This document shows positions 9,973-19,179 of a stretch of 22,336 nucleotides of DNA, one piece after another. The translations under genes were made by a program, and so were the position numbers. Within the stretch, counting starts at the first letter, position 1. Each line of letters starts with the position of its first letter. The DNA is from Zygophlyctis sp. KS116 (Eukaryota; Chytridiomycota): the NCBI GenBank assembly GCA_054661495.1, contig BAAFSQ010000165.1:1-22336 (forward strand). Direction: 5' to 3'. The notes under the pieces were generated by a model. It did not search any database, had not been told where the DNA came from, and was given only the letters and a program-made list of their open reading frames with translations.

Positions 9973-11659
9973 ATGTCGTGTCAATTTGATAAGAAGACAT
10001 TGGAGCTTTTTGCAGAGTATGCAGACAAGCACGGAATATATGATAAGCTTAATTATATTTTGAATCGTGTTCTCTTGGCTAAGCCTGCTGATCCAGTTCA
10101 GTTTATGATTGATTTGTTACAGCGTCCACCAAGTACGAACTGATTTGCTAACTCCTAGCATGCGCGATCACATTCATCGGACCTCCTTCCAGCGGGCAGT
10201 CGACGATTGTAAGCATTGGTTTTTAAGCCTAGTGTGATAATGTTGCTCGTATATTTGATGCAGTCCATATAAAGGTCGGACAGCTTTTACGCGTTTCCAT
10301 CGATAAGCAGACTGCGATTGGGCTGCAAGCTAAATCATTTGTTGAAAAGGGGCAGTTAGTTCCAGATAATATCATAAATAATCTTGTCTTTTCACGATTA
10401 AAGGAGCCAGATGTACTGGAAAAAGGATATGTCTTGGAAGGATATCCAAGAAATCGACAGCAGGTTATTTCAATGCAGCAAAAGGGGATCATACCTGATC
10501 ATTCCAGTAGGATTTTAAAGTCTAACATTAGTAATTTTTGATGCGCCAGATCATGTCATTTTAGAAAGAGTTATCGGACTCAGATATGATCCCTCCACCA
10601 ATAGAGTATATCATATGAAATATGATCCTCCACCAAAAAGCAGTGCAGTGGAATCGCGATTAGTCAGGAAATCATCTGATACAGAGCAAGCAACTATGGC
10701 ACGATTGGCAATATATCGTAAAAATTTTGGCGGTATCACTGAAACATGGAAGAACAAATATAACCTTTTAAGTTATCCAGAAGGAATTCTGGGCAATGAA
10801 CAAGCTGTTTACAAGGACATATTTAATATCCTTGGGAGACGACCGGTTTCAAGAGCACCAAGGTCATATAGAATAATACTTACTGGGTTACCTGGAAGTG
10901 GAAAATCTAGAATTGCGAATATGCTTCATCAAAAATACGGATTTGTTCATGGTAGATAATTTAGCGATATTAATGTAAAAGTTTCTCCCAGAAATGTAAT
11001 TTTAGAAGAAGTCGCTGCTGAAACCAAACTAGGACAAAGTCTTGAGACATATCTTTTAGACCCAGAAAGTGGTAAAAATATTTTGGTTTAATCAAAGCGC
11101 CTGAATCACTTTTAATTGAAGCAATTTCATCAAGGCTAACAAAGGATGATTGTATTAAAAATGGATGGGTTCTTGAGGGGTTCCCAACCAACAAAGCTCA
11201 GGCAGATGCTCTTTTACAACGTGGTATTCAGCCGAATCGGTATTTATTCTTCAATATAATAATCATAGAGTATTTTGGCTTCAGGCATCAAGCGAGACAT
11301 GCAAGATTCGATTAACAGGTAGAAAATATTCTGGAAATTCCGGTCGAGTAGTTAACTTGTGCAAAATCCCTGTAGATTTAAAGAATGAAGATTTTTCAAA
11401 ATGGATTAGTCGTCCAAGAGATTCAGAAGATGTAGTTAATAATAGACTGAATGCTTGTAAAGCATTAAAGTCCGATTTAGAAAAGGTCTTTGGAATTAAA
11501 ACATCTGATTCCTCCAATGGAATCTTCTCTGAAATACCTGCTGAAGGAATTGGTGAAGAGGATGAAAATGGATTACAAACTTCTCTTTTGAAAGTTTTTG
11601 AGATTGTGGAGAGTACTCTAATTCGTGCTATTCCAGTATCCTACAAGGACGTAAAATAA
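9973..11659 (+). CDS. AK8: Adenylate kinase 8 (two ADK domains)
   Basis: Exons 9973-10132, 10159-10208, 10233-10506, 10532-10951, 10982-11071, 11098-11239 and 11269-11659 encode 508 aa (human AK8 is 479). Introns are 24-30 nt, and several show clear branch sites (GCTAAC, TCTAAC). The N-terminal docking-like segment ends in ADPVQFMIDLLQRP. ADK domain 1 has GPPSSGQST where the P-loop Lys is replaced by Gln, then VLEGYPRNRQQ and DPSTNRVYHMKYDPPP. ADK domain 2 has an intact GLPGSGKS, VLEGFPTNKAQ and a shortened LID. AK8 interconverts adenine nucleotides and is associated with motile cilia and flagella. An in-frame ATG at 9931 would add 14 residues and overlap the RQC2 stop; I chose 9973 because the family match begins there. 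Confidence 0.93.
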
Positions 11660-11664
11660 ATACT

Positions 11665-12303
11665 CTATTTTTTTGTTTGAATCATTGACTGCTGCCTGTT
11701 TTTGGTAGATTTATTTGTGTAATCATTGATTGTCATTACTAGTGAATTATTGAATACGCCAGGTTTCCATATTTGATCTGTAAGACTCCTTTGTATATTT
11801 AAATTCATAAATGGCAAAATATCATAATTCAAATGTAAATAATTGAGATCTTTTTGATCATTTGGATTGTTGAGATAAATTGGTTGTCCGATCGGCCATG
11901 GTGAAGTTCCTCTCGAAACTCTTGTAAGATCTTGAAAGAGCTCCAGTCTATCATATGGCTGATAAACATCTGATGCCGATGCATTATGTGTACATTTATA
12001 TATCAAGACATCGCTCGGCAAAACAGCTGACTGATGTTGAATTTGCGAAATGATCTGCTGAAGCGCAAACACTGTTGTATCTATATCAATCATTAGAAAG
12101 AAATCATGAAACTTCCAATCCACTTGTCTTATTCGAACAAGAATACAATCATTGATTGATTCCTGCAATAACTTTTGATGCCTTTCTTCTACCTGCTGAT
12201 CTGTTAATTTCCCAGGCCAAGTTTTAAGTATGATCGGAGGAGGATACTTTGCAACAGTCTTCTTACTATTTGATTTTGATTTTACCTTTTTGCCTTTAGC
12301 CAT
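11665..12303 (-). CDS. Hypothetical 212-aa protein, possible ubiquitin-like fold
   Basis: A single uninterrupted ORF that starts MAKGKKVKSKSNSKK, a basic tail. A Pro-rich stretch (KYPPPIILKTWPGKL) follows, then a region of alternating hydrophobic strands and one helix (about residues 50-110) that could be a beta-grasp fold, with a Tyr/Asp/Leu-rich second half. I do not recognise the family. Its stop lies 5 bp from the AK8 stop (convergent), and its ATG is 58 bp from the NEK kinase ATG (divergent). Since both neighbours belong to flagellum-linked families, a role there is possible but is only an inference. Codon use and length support a real gene. Confidence 0.78.
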   Translation of the reverse strand: MAKGKKVKSKSNSKKTVAKYPPPIILKTWPGKLTDQQVEERHQKLLQESINDCILVRIRQVDWKFHDFFLMIDIDTTVFALQQIISQIQHQSAVLPSDVLIYKCTHNASASDVYQPYDRLELFQDLTRVSRGTSPWPIGQPIYLNNPNDQKDLNYLHLNYDILPFMNLNIQRSLTDQIWKPGVFNNSLVMTINDYTNKSTKNRQQSMIQTKK

Positions 12304-12361
12304 GGATGTTGTGGAATTTTATTATGCCGTGAAAGGTGCCACTCGAGCCTCATAAACAAAC

Positions 12362-13384
12362 ATGAAAAAAGAAAGCAAGACTATAGTACAAAAAACAATT
12401 GAGAAAGAATTAGGAACTACTACTGGAGCTCTCTCAAATTGTATTTTTATCATATTAACTCTAGATGTTGTCGAGAAAAAGATTGGACAGGGTCAATTCT
12501 CTACAGTTTTTAGAGCAAAGACAGTAGGACCAGTGGAAAAAACAGTTGCTTTGAAAAGAGTTCCGGTATGACATTATTTTTCTAATTATAATAGATTGCT
12601 GAAATGATGGATGCTAAAGCCAGGAATGATTGCATTCAGGAAATTGGATTGCTAAAGAATTTGGATCATCCAAATATTATCAAATACATTGAAGGATTCA
12701 TTGAAGGACCAGAGTTAATTATTGTCTTGGAAATAGCCGATGCTGGAGATTTGAGTAGAATGATTAAGCATTTCAAATCTTTAAACAAGAATATTCCTGA
12801 AAAAACCATTTGGTACGCATATCATTTTCTAAAATATATAGGAAATATTTTGTTCAAATGTAATATTTTATTCTGGAAACATTTTCGCAAATTATTAATT
12901 AGTTAGTGCTAGTGCATTAAAACATATGCATGATCGAAGAGTAATGCATAGAGACATTAAACCTGCAAATGTTTTCATTACTACAAAAGGTGAAGTTAAA
13001 TTGGGCGATCTAGGACTTGGAAGATTCTTATCAAACAATACCGTAGAAGCCAAATCATTGGTTGGAACGCCTTATTATATGCCACCAGAACGAATTCACG
13101 AAGAACCTTATTCTTTCAAGTCCGATATTTGGTCTATGGGTTGTTTACTCTATGAAATGGCTGCTTTAAGATCACCTTTTTATGGAGAAAAGATGTCTCT
13201 AGTTCAATTATGCAAAAAGATTGATGATTGTGATTATCCACCATTACCAGGCGGAGGATACTCTGTTGAAATGATGAATCTAATTCGTGATATGATTGTT
13301 TCATATCCAGACAATAGACTTAATGCAGATCAAGTATATGCCGTAGCAAAAGCTGCATATGAAAAACATGCGAATAAAATTTAA
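12362..13384 (+). CDS. NEK6/NEK7-type protein kinase
   Basis: Exons 12362-12440, 12465-12565, 12595-12812, 12842-12859 and 12907-13384 encode 297 aa (human NEK7 is 302). Kinase motifs appear in order: GQGQFSTVF Gly loop, VALKRV, LMDAKAR-like [40 protein letters not shown] in place of DFG, and [11 protein letters not shown]. Nearly every motif matches metazoan NEK6/7, including the DLG. These kinases act in spindle and centrosome function, and NEK families expand in ciliated lineages. Introns are 24, 29, 29 and 47 nt. Exon 4 is only 18 nt and encodes the core of KYFVQ. The last intron has two TAG acceptors 4 nt apart; only the second keeps the frame open. Confidence 0.95.
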
Positions 13385-13417
13385 GTTAACACTTTCGGTC
13401 TGAGGTTGGGAGCACTT

Positions 13418-15147
13418 ATGACACTTTTAAATTCTGTTTTATCATCATTAACTACATCAACAGTTGCGCTTGGCCTCACACAGCAAGAGTTGATCAAGAC
13501 AGGGCGAAGGCTGGAAGGAATATGGAATGGAAATACTCTAAACTTGTTTATTACTGGGAACATTGAAACATTTTATAAACCAGATGCTATCATTCAAACG
13601 CTCAATGTTCCAATATACTCAAATCTAGATCTAGGATGGTTATCTGCCGTTACGAAAGCAAAGGACATGCAGGAAATCTCTACTGTACTTAATGAAAACG
13701 ATCAGAAAGACTTGGCAATCATCTGGGACTTATTTATTATTTGTGCCCGGGAAGTATTTCCTTGTTCAGAATATTTAGATTGGCTAAAATATATCCCTAT
13801 TCCCAAACTTCCAAATATAGCACCTTGGACTAATCAGGACTATTGGACTGTTGTTATTAAATACCTCGTTCATGGGGATTTTAACAATGCAGTATTTACT
13901 CTAAATAAATATCAAGATAAATTGGTGGTTCAGGATCTTTGTTTGATTATTGGGAACTTTCCAGATAGGAATGATTATGCATCATTTAGAGACTACATAG
14001 AGGCATGGGAGGTTTGGAAAATGAGAGTTAGTTCTGGTACTTTTTACAATTTTTACTCTTAATAGACTCTACTGATCTTAATATTCAAAGGGTGCAGAGG
14101 ATATTGTCAGGAGATAAGGATGAGATAAATAAGAATACGTCTTTATCATGGCAGGAAAAATTGGGAGCATATTGTTTATTCTGTATTCCTAATATTGATT
14201 TTCCGGATATGAATAATCTTCTCTCTTCATTTATTACATCTGAATCAGGAGTGGCTGACGTTGAAGAAATGCATCTATCACTACTAAAACGTGATTTTAT
14301 GGCTTTATTAAGAGTAGCATCAAGAACAGACGCTTGGCTAGTTGCACATTTGGCGGACTATTTAGTAAAGGAAGAATTACTGGATGAAAATCAACTACAC
14401 GCATATGCATCTAATGTGCTAAAGCAAAGTAATTTTTCAATTAGAGAATGGTATATTCTTGACTTTTCAGATGCCATTTTCCCGATCTCATGGTCATTAT
14501 CTTTTGAGTATCTTCTTAAATGCCCAACAAACGGTATAATTAATTATCTTAATAGAATAGGTAGAAAACGCATCTCAACCTATGCTGGAAGACTATCTCC
14601 AGATCAAATTAATATGGCTGACTTGGAACAGTTTCTTTTGAAGAATAATTTCCTAGAGGAATGTAAACTTTTGTATGCAGTCGCTGGGAGAAATTTTCTA
14701 TCAAGAGATGATTTGACCAACAGTTTATCCTTTTACGCTGAATCAAAGAGCGCTGCTCGAGTCTTTTCTGTAGTTGCCAGATTTTTGGATTCCAAGCCTC
14801 TTCTTTTAGATTTTGAAAATATTTTGGCACCTATAAATGGATCTACCTTGGTATCTTTTGATTCTCTTGTGTTTCTAAGCAGATACCGTGATTTCCTAAA
14901 GTATCTTGAAGCTGGATCTTTACAAGAGGCCGGGGATTATTTAGCCAGCCTTTTTCTCTCTGGATCTATCCCCCGTCAGTTTTGGAAATACACCTTTGCG
15001 GATATACAGCTTCTTTTAGAGAATGCTTGCATTGATTCACCAGGGTGTTTGGAGTTGCTAAGAATTCTCGAAGATGAAATTCAGACGCCAATTATTACTA
15101 CTTTAAGATCAAAGTTGATCCATCAGCTATCTATATCTTGGAAATAA
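13418..15147 (+). CDS. NUP85: Nucleoporin Nup85 (Y-complex)
   Basis: Exons 13418-14036 and 14066-15147 encode 566 aa, joined by a 29-nt intron. The protein is an all-helical ACE1-type solenoid. Family-like segments include the WSLSFEYLLKCPTNGIINYL region, the NSLSFYAESKSAARVFSVVA helix pair, and near the C-terminus LVFLSRYRDFLKYLEAG and IPRQFWKYTFADIQLLLE, which match metazoan NUP85 closely in order and spacing. Nup85 is part of the Y-shaped scaffold of the nuclear pore and binds Seh1 through its N-terminal blade. The first in-frame ATG (13418) is 33 bp after the NEK stop. The upstream extension of the frame has no Met, and a further 5' exon seems unlikely given the space. Confidence 0.9.
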
Positions 15148-15171
15148 TATTTTCAATTGAATATTTTCAAA

Positions 15172-15717
15172 ATGAGTTTTCCTTTAATTTGGATTGATTT
15201 AGAAATGACTGGCCTTGATCAGCAAAATGACTCAATAATGGAAATTGCATGTGTTATCACAGACGGTTATCTAAACTTGTTATCAGAACCTTTTGAAATC
15301 ATCATTCATCAGTCCAAAGAGAAACTTGATGAGATGAATGAATGGTGCCTTAAAACTCATGGCGAATCAGGATTAACTCAAAAATGTATTGACAGTAAGA
15401 TTACGATCAAGGAGGCTCAAGAATCTCTATTAGAATTTATAAAGAAAACTGTGCCAGTCAAAGGTGAAGGAGTTTTAGCTGGAAACTCTGTCCATGTAGA
15501 TCGTATCTTTCTTTTAAAAGAGTGTCCGGATGTTATTGATCATTTGCATTATCGGATTATTGATGTCAGCACGATCAAGGAATTGGCACGAAGGTGGTCG
15601 CCCAATGTTTTCTCAAATGCCCCAAAAAAGAAATTGGCACACCGTGCTGTGGATGATATAAATGAATCCATACAAGAACTAAAATACTACAAAGAGGTTT
15701 TTTTCAAATATAATTAA
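15172..15717 (+). CDS. Oligoribonuclease / REXO2 3'-5' exonuclease
   Basis: A 181-aa intron-free ORF; the usual length is about 180-200. All DEDDh residues are visible: IDLEMTGL supplies the first Asp and Glu, AGNSVHVDRIFL the second Asp, and HRAVDDINESI the His and last Asp. The enzyme degrades oligoribonucleotides of 2-5 nt left by other nucleases, in mitochondria and/or cytosol. The ORF can be extended 5 codons upstream only through a non-ATG codon, so the ATG at 15172 is the start, 24 bp after the NUP85 stop. I see no clear mitochondrial presequence. Confidence 0.96.
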   Translation: MSFPLIWIDLEMTGLDQQNDSIMEIACVITDGYLNLLSEPFEIIIHQSKEKLDEMNEWCLKTHGESGLTQKCIDSKITIKEAQESLLEFIKKTVPVKGEGVLAGNSVHVDRIFLLKECPDVIDHLHYRIIDVSTIKELARRWSPNVFSNAPKKKLAHRAVDDINESIQELKYYKEVFFKYN

Positions 15718-15791
15718 TTCTATTTGATCATGATTAGTGAAAAAAATTACAAAATGTCATGATGCACATTTTACATTCAGTAATGCAGCAG

Positions 15792-15816
15792 AAAAAGATG
15801 GTAAATATAATCAAAA
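15792..15816 (-). terminator. Pol III terminator of the tRNA gene
   Basis: On the minus strand, a TTTT run (15816-15813) lies 5 nt downstream of the tRNA 3' end and a TTTTT run (15796-15792) follows it. These are the usual RNA polymerase III stop signals. Confidence 0.65.
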
Positions 15817-15821
15817 GTATA

Positions 15822-15893
15822 GCCCAACGCGGGGGTCGAACCCGCAACCTTGAGATTAAGAGTCTCACGCTCTACCGATTGAGCTAGCTAGGC
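15822..15893 (-). tRNA. tRNA-Lys (anticodon CTT)
   Basis: A 72-nt cloverleaf reads cleanly on the minus strand: 7-bp acceptor stem with G-T pairs, D arm GCTC/GAGC, and a 5-bp anticodon stem TGAGA/TCTCA. The loop is CTCTTAA with anticodon CTT at 15860-15858. The T arm is GCGGG/CCCGC with loop TTCGACC. The internal A box (TAGCTCAATCGG) and B box (GGTTCGACCCC) are present. There is no intron. CCA is not encoded, as expected for a eukaryotic nuclear tRNA. Confidence 0.97.
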
Positions 15894-16248
15894 GCCAATT
15901 TACGAATTTCAGATATTTGAGGTACTATATATACCAAAACACATTTGTTTCCATTCAACCGAACCTCGCTTTTTGTTTCTACTTAACAGGAAACTATTGA
16001 TTCTAATCATTGATTTTTCGTATCCAGAAATGGGTAACACAAACCGATTGGAAAACGCTTATTAATATTAGTGCGGCTCAGATACCAGTAGATATTTTGG
16101 AGATTAAAGACCACAGTATCTCGCTGCTTTATATAAATATAAATGGATAACTGATTTCCATGATTTCAAACTTAAGAAAAAGTCTATTGTATTGAAAAAG
16201 CTTAATCTCTATCATCTATCCAAAATTGTAAAGTCGCTTATAATTGCA
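15894..16248. other. Intergenic region with one unresolved open frame
   Basis: Lies between the tRNA gene and the 3' end of the LRR gene. Most of it is AT-rich without recognisable features. A 47-codon plus-strand frame at 16007-16150, with no ATG, reads like protein (core KWVTQTDWKTLINISAAQ) and could be a terminal exon or a gene remnant. The opposite strand is also open over part of it. I could not attach it to any family or to a convincing upstream exon. Confidence 0.4.
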
Positions 16249-17292
16249 CTATAAAGTGAGATCCCAATTTTTTTGTGCAAAATTGATAGGAATATCACCC
16301 TTGAAATTGTTTCGATCTAAATTCCTTTATATTTAAAATAATAAAAACCTACAGTGTTTCGATTGGGAGACCAGCCAAGTATAAAGGATAGAAACCACTA
16401 ATGCTATTGTTTGAGAGGTCCAATTTTTTTAATGATTTTAGATCAAACAATAGGTCTTTCCGTGTTTGATCCTCTTCTTGCCAATCAGCCGACTCCAGTT
16501 CTCCTTTTAATTTTTTATCAGACCAATCAATTGATGTTACAGAATTCCCATTACATTCAATACCCTGATCCGAGGAGCAGCAAATAGTAGCATTATTGTC
16601 CGCATTGGCTTTTGTAGGGGTGAATTTTGGTTTCCCTCCGAGCTCACGATAGGCTCGTAAAGCTGCGCAACATTGGGTTTTGCATTCCTTCTGAATCACA
16701 TTGACACCGGTTCTTAATGTCACCCTAATTATAAAATTCTTAAAACTTACACATTGGGGTACTGATTGGTAGCAATATTCGGGTAAACAATGAAATCCCC
16801 ATTTAAATCTTTACTACCAGCACTCCACGAAGCTCGAATGCTATTTAATCCAACATCTATATACTTAAGCTTGTTGATTGTTAAATCACTGATACTTTTA
16901 GGAATTGTTCCCTTCAGTTTTCTGTTCCAACTTAAATTTAAAGATTCTAGATTTGATAAATTCCCAAGTGATGCTGGGATTTCGGTCAGCTGATTATCAG
17001 AGAGGTCAAGCTCAACCAAGTCTTTCAAATAAGATAATTCATTACCCGCTACAGTGCCAGAAAGTTTCATCTTTCTCCATGATATTTTTGTAATGACTAT
17101 ACTATCTCCTTTTCTTGCGCAAGTAATACCGGCATAATCACAGCAAAATCCGTCACTATCCACTTCATACGAATTGAAATTTTCAGGTGCTCTATTCATG
17201 GTGATCAGTGCAGTGGTTGCCCAGCAGCATTGATTCGATGAAGGATTGCAATTCAATTTTATCGGAGTTGATGAACTCTGTTGATTTCCCAT
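16249..17292 (-). CDS. Leucine-rich-repeat protein with two Cys-capped units
   Basis: Minus-strand exons 17292-16751, 16724-16353 and 16324-16249 encode 329 aa; introns are 26 and 28 nt. There are two similar halves. Each begins with a Cys-rich cap (NQCCWAT plus FCCDYAGITC; TQCCAAL plus ICCSSDQGIEC) like the LRR-NT cap of plant-type LRR proteins. LRRs follow, such as LVELDLSDNQLTEIPASLGN, LESLNLSWN, LKKLDLSNNSISGFYP and LNLDRNNFKGDIP. There is no obvious signal peptide. Instead the N-terminus MGNQQSSS fits an N-myristoylation signal, which is odd for a cap family that normally forms disulfides outside the cell. A missed upstream exon with a signal peptide is an alternative. The role is probably protein binding; the partner is unknown. 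Without the 28-nt intron the last repeat would be cut. Confidence 0.87.
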
Positions 17293-17294
17293 TT

Positions 17295-17474
17295 TTAATT
17301 TTTAGTTGAATGATTGGCGGCCAAAAATTCCATCAAGGCCCCTAATGTGCGGCAGTCGTCACATATTGACTCGCGATACCGCATTTGGATGGTCGTGATA
17401 ACATTGCTGAGCCAAAAGTGGTACATTCGATTGTCATTGACAAACTCGGCAGGGATATGGCGCTTGCTGATGCA
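17295..17474 (-). CDS. Possible terminal exon of an unrecognised gene
   Basis: An open minus-strand frame of 59 codons ending in TAA at 17295-17297, only 2 nt before the LRR ATG. It reads like protein (KRHIPAEFVNDNRMYHFWLS, then ICDDCRTLGALMEFLAAN) and is clearly richer in G and C than the flanks, as coding segments tend to be here. It has no ATG at its start, so it would need an upstream exon ending near 17465-17474; a short form could start at the ATG in NRMYHF. Family unknown. It could instead be a pseudogene fragment. Confidence 0.35.
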   Translation of the reverse strand, partial: CISKRHIPAEFVNDNRMYHFWLSNVITTIQMRYRESICDDCRTLGALMEFLAANHSTKN

Positions 17475-17647
17475 TTATAAATCAAGGTGGATCGTTGATA
17501 ATAAATTCTATATTTTCAAATTAACAGCATTCATTTCGCAAAGCTGAATTAACCAGCTATATTAGCACCCAAGATTATATGGATATTTTTCATAACTTCA
17601 AAATACTCGAAAACTGAAACACAATCTTACTATAAATATTATCTCAG
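17298..17647. other. Interval between the LRR gene and the HDAC 3' end
   Basis: Its left half overlaps the unresolved minus-strand frame (17295-17474). The right half, 17475-17647, is AT-rich with no supported gene, RNA or repeat. It should contain the promoter of whatever is transcribed leftward and the HDAC 3' UTR. Confidence 0.4.
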
Positions 17648-19029
17648 TCATTCATCATCTACATCTAGATCATCATCATAAAATTCTCTAGGATCCAGTA
17701 TGGGTTTTTCCTTTTCCCTCTTAAGAGCTGAAGACCCCCCAAAGTCATTATATGGCGTGTCAGGAGAATAATCTTCAATTTCATCAACCTATTTTATAAG
17801 ACCCCAATAGTTTTACCTCCCAATCAGCACCTTCAAGAATTCCTTGCAAATCTGGAGGAATTTCCTGCATCTGAACCGATGGAGCTCCATCCAAAAATCG
17901 TAAATATTCAGCTATTTGGATATTAAGAGTTTCCAAATACTGTCTAGAATTCTTATTATAAGAAGAGCTTGTAATATTTGGATGTAAACTATAATCCGGC
18001 CCAAAATGCGATAAATAATCATTTGGAGGCAACTCATTCGGCAAATCGACATCAGCTAAAACTGATGTTTCATAAGTCCAGCATCTGGCAACATTTCTAA
18101 TCGTATAACCTCCTCCTCCCAAAACAATCATTGGAACATTAAAAGTCTTCATAAACGCTACACAGTCTCCATGTCCCTTGATTGACATATTAAAACACCC
18201 AAGTCTATCTGCAGCTAAAGAGTCTGCACCACATTGCAACACTATCACAGAAGGTTGAAATGATTGCATTACATTCGTCATTACAGATTTAAAGATGTAG
18301 GCATATGATTTATCATCAATAGACTCCTGAAGTGGAACATTTACAGAATAAAATTTCCCATCTTTAGTCCCTGTTTCTTCTAAAGCCCCAGTCCCTGGAA
18401 AGAATTCCCCATCATATCTATGAAATGAAACTGACATTACTCTATTAGACTGATAAAATGCCTCTTGTACTCCATCTCCATGATGAACATCAATATCTAT
18501 ATAAACAACTCTTGGATAGACTCTTAGTAGTTGTAAAATAGCCAAAACTATATCGTTTACATAACAAAATCCAGAAGCCTCAAATTTTTTAGCATGATGC
18601 AATCCCCCTGACCAATTAATAGCAATATCTGATGATCCATCTACAATTTTCCTAGCACATTCTAAAGAAGCTCCTGAAGAATAACGACAAAAATCATACA
18701 CCCCATCAAACACTGGACAATCATCTACACCAATGTTAAATCTAGTTAAAAACTTTGAAAAATTCGAATAATTTGCCGGAGTAACTCTTTTAAGAAAATC
18801 GACATAATCTCTGGTATGAAACATACCCATTTCCTCTTCTGTAGCTTTCCTTGCATCATAAATATCCAATTTCTTATGAAGACCATAACCAATCACTAGA
18901 TTATGAGTAAGAGCCAGTCTAGCTGGCTTCATTGGATGACCTTCCCTAATTAATTAAGAAATACTATTGATACCCATAGTGATAAGTAGAGACTTGATGA
19001 TTGTAATGATAAGATATTCTCGACGGCAT
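17648..19029 (-). CDS. Class I histone deacetylase, HDAC3/Hos2 type
   Basis: Minus-strand exons 19029-18974, 18945-17817 and 17788-17648 encode 441 aa; both introns are 28 nt. The N-terminal exon supplies [18 protein letters not shown], which is required by the family and lies outside the main open frame. Catalytic elements are intact: [19 protein letters not shown], the zinc ligands in [15 protein letters not shown] and [17 protein letters not shown], and the Tyr in [15 protein letters not shown]. The C-terminus ([17 protein letters not shown]) resembles the NEFYD acidic tail of HDAC3/Hos2 rather than the Rpd3 tail. It is a zinc-dependent lysine deacetylase of a nuclear SET3/SMRT-like corepressor. 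A start downstream at MKPARL would delete conserved residues. Confidence 0.95.
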
Positions 19030-19079
19030 AGCAGTTTTTCAACCTTGTCCTGAATTCTGCTCCTTGAAACACTCAAATT

Positions 19080-19103
19080 CTGTTTCAGAGTCTGTTTCAG
19101 AGT
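19080..19103. repeat. Two tandem copies of a 12-bp unit
   Basis: TCTGTTTCAGAG occurs twice in direct tandem, followed by a further TCT. It lies in the 150-bp gap between the HDAC start and the AKTIP stop, within the likely HDAC promoter. It may be a simple duplication or a repeated binding site. Confidence 0.55.
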
Positions 19104-19179
19104 CTATTGATTTTCTACATGTCTAAAATTACTATAAAATTACTGTAAAATCTCATTAAAATCTTTATAAACTTGACAT

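Noticed and set aside
10229-10492. 87-codon minus-strand ORF
   Set aside because: Antisense to AK8 domain 1; the plus strand is clearly coding.
12860-12902. First TAG acceptor (43-nt form) of the last NEK intron
   Set aside because: It creates an in-frame stop one codon later. The acceptor at 12906 restores the kinase sequence and spacing.
16790-17093. Two plus-strand ORFs of 62-67 codons
   Set aside because: Antisense to exon 1 of the LRR gene.
17314-17547. 77-codon plus-strand ORF
   Set aside because: Starts and ends without family features. The minus-strand frame over the same bases is more protein-like.
18932-18932. HDAC start at the MKPARL methionine
   Set aside because: It would remove the conserved HYGxGHP segment, which an upstream exon (18974-19029) supplies through a typical 28-nt intron.
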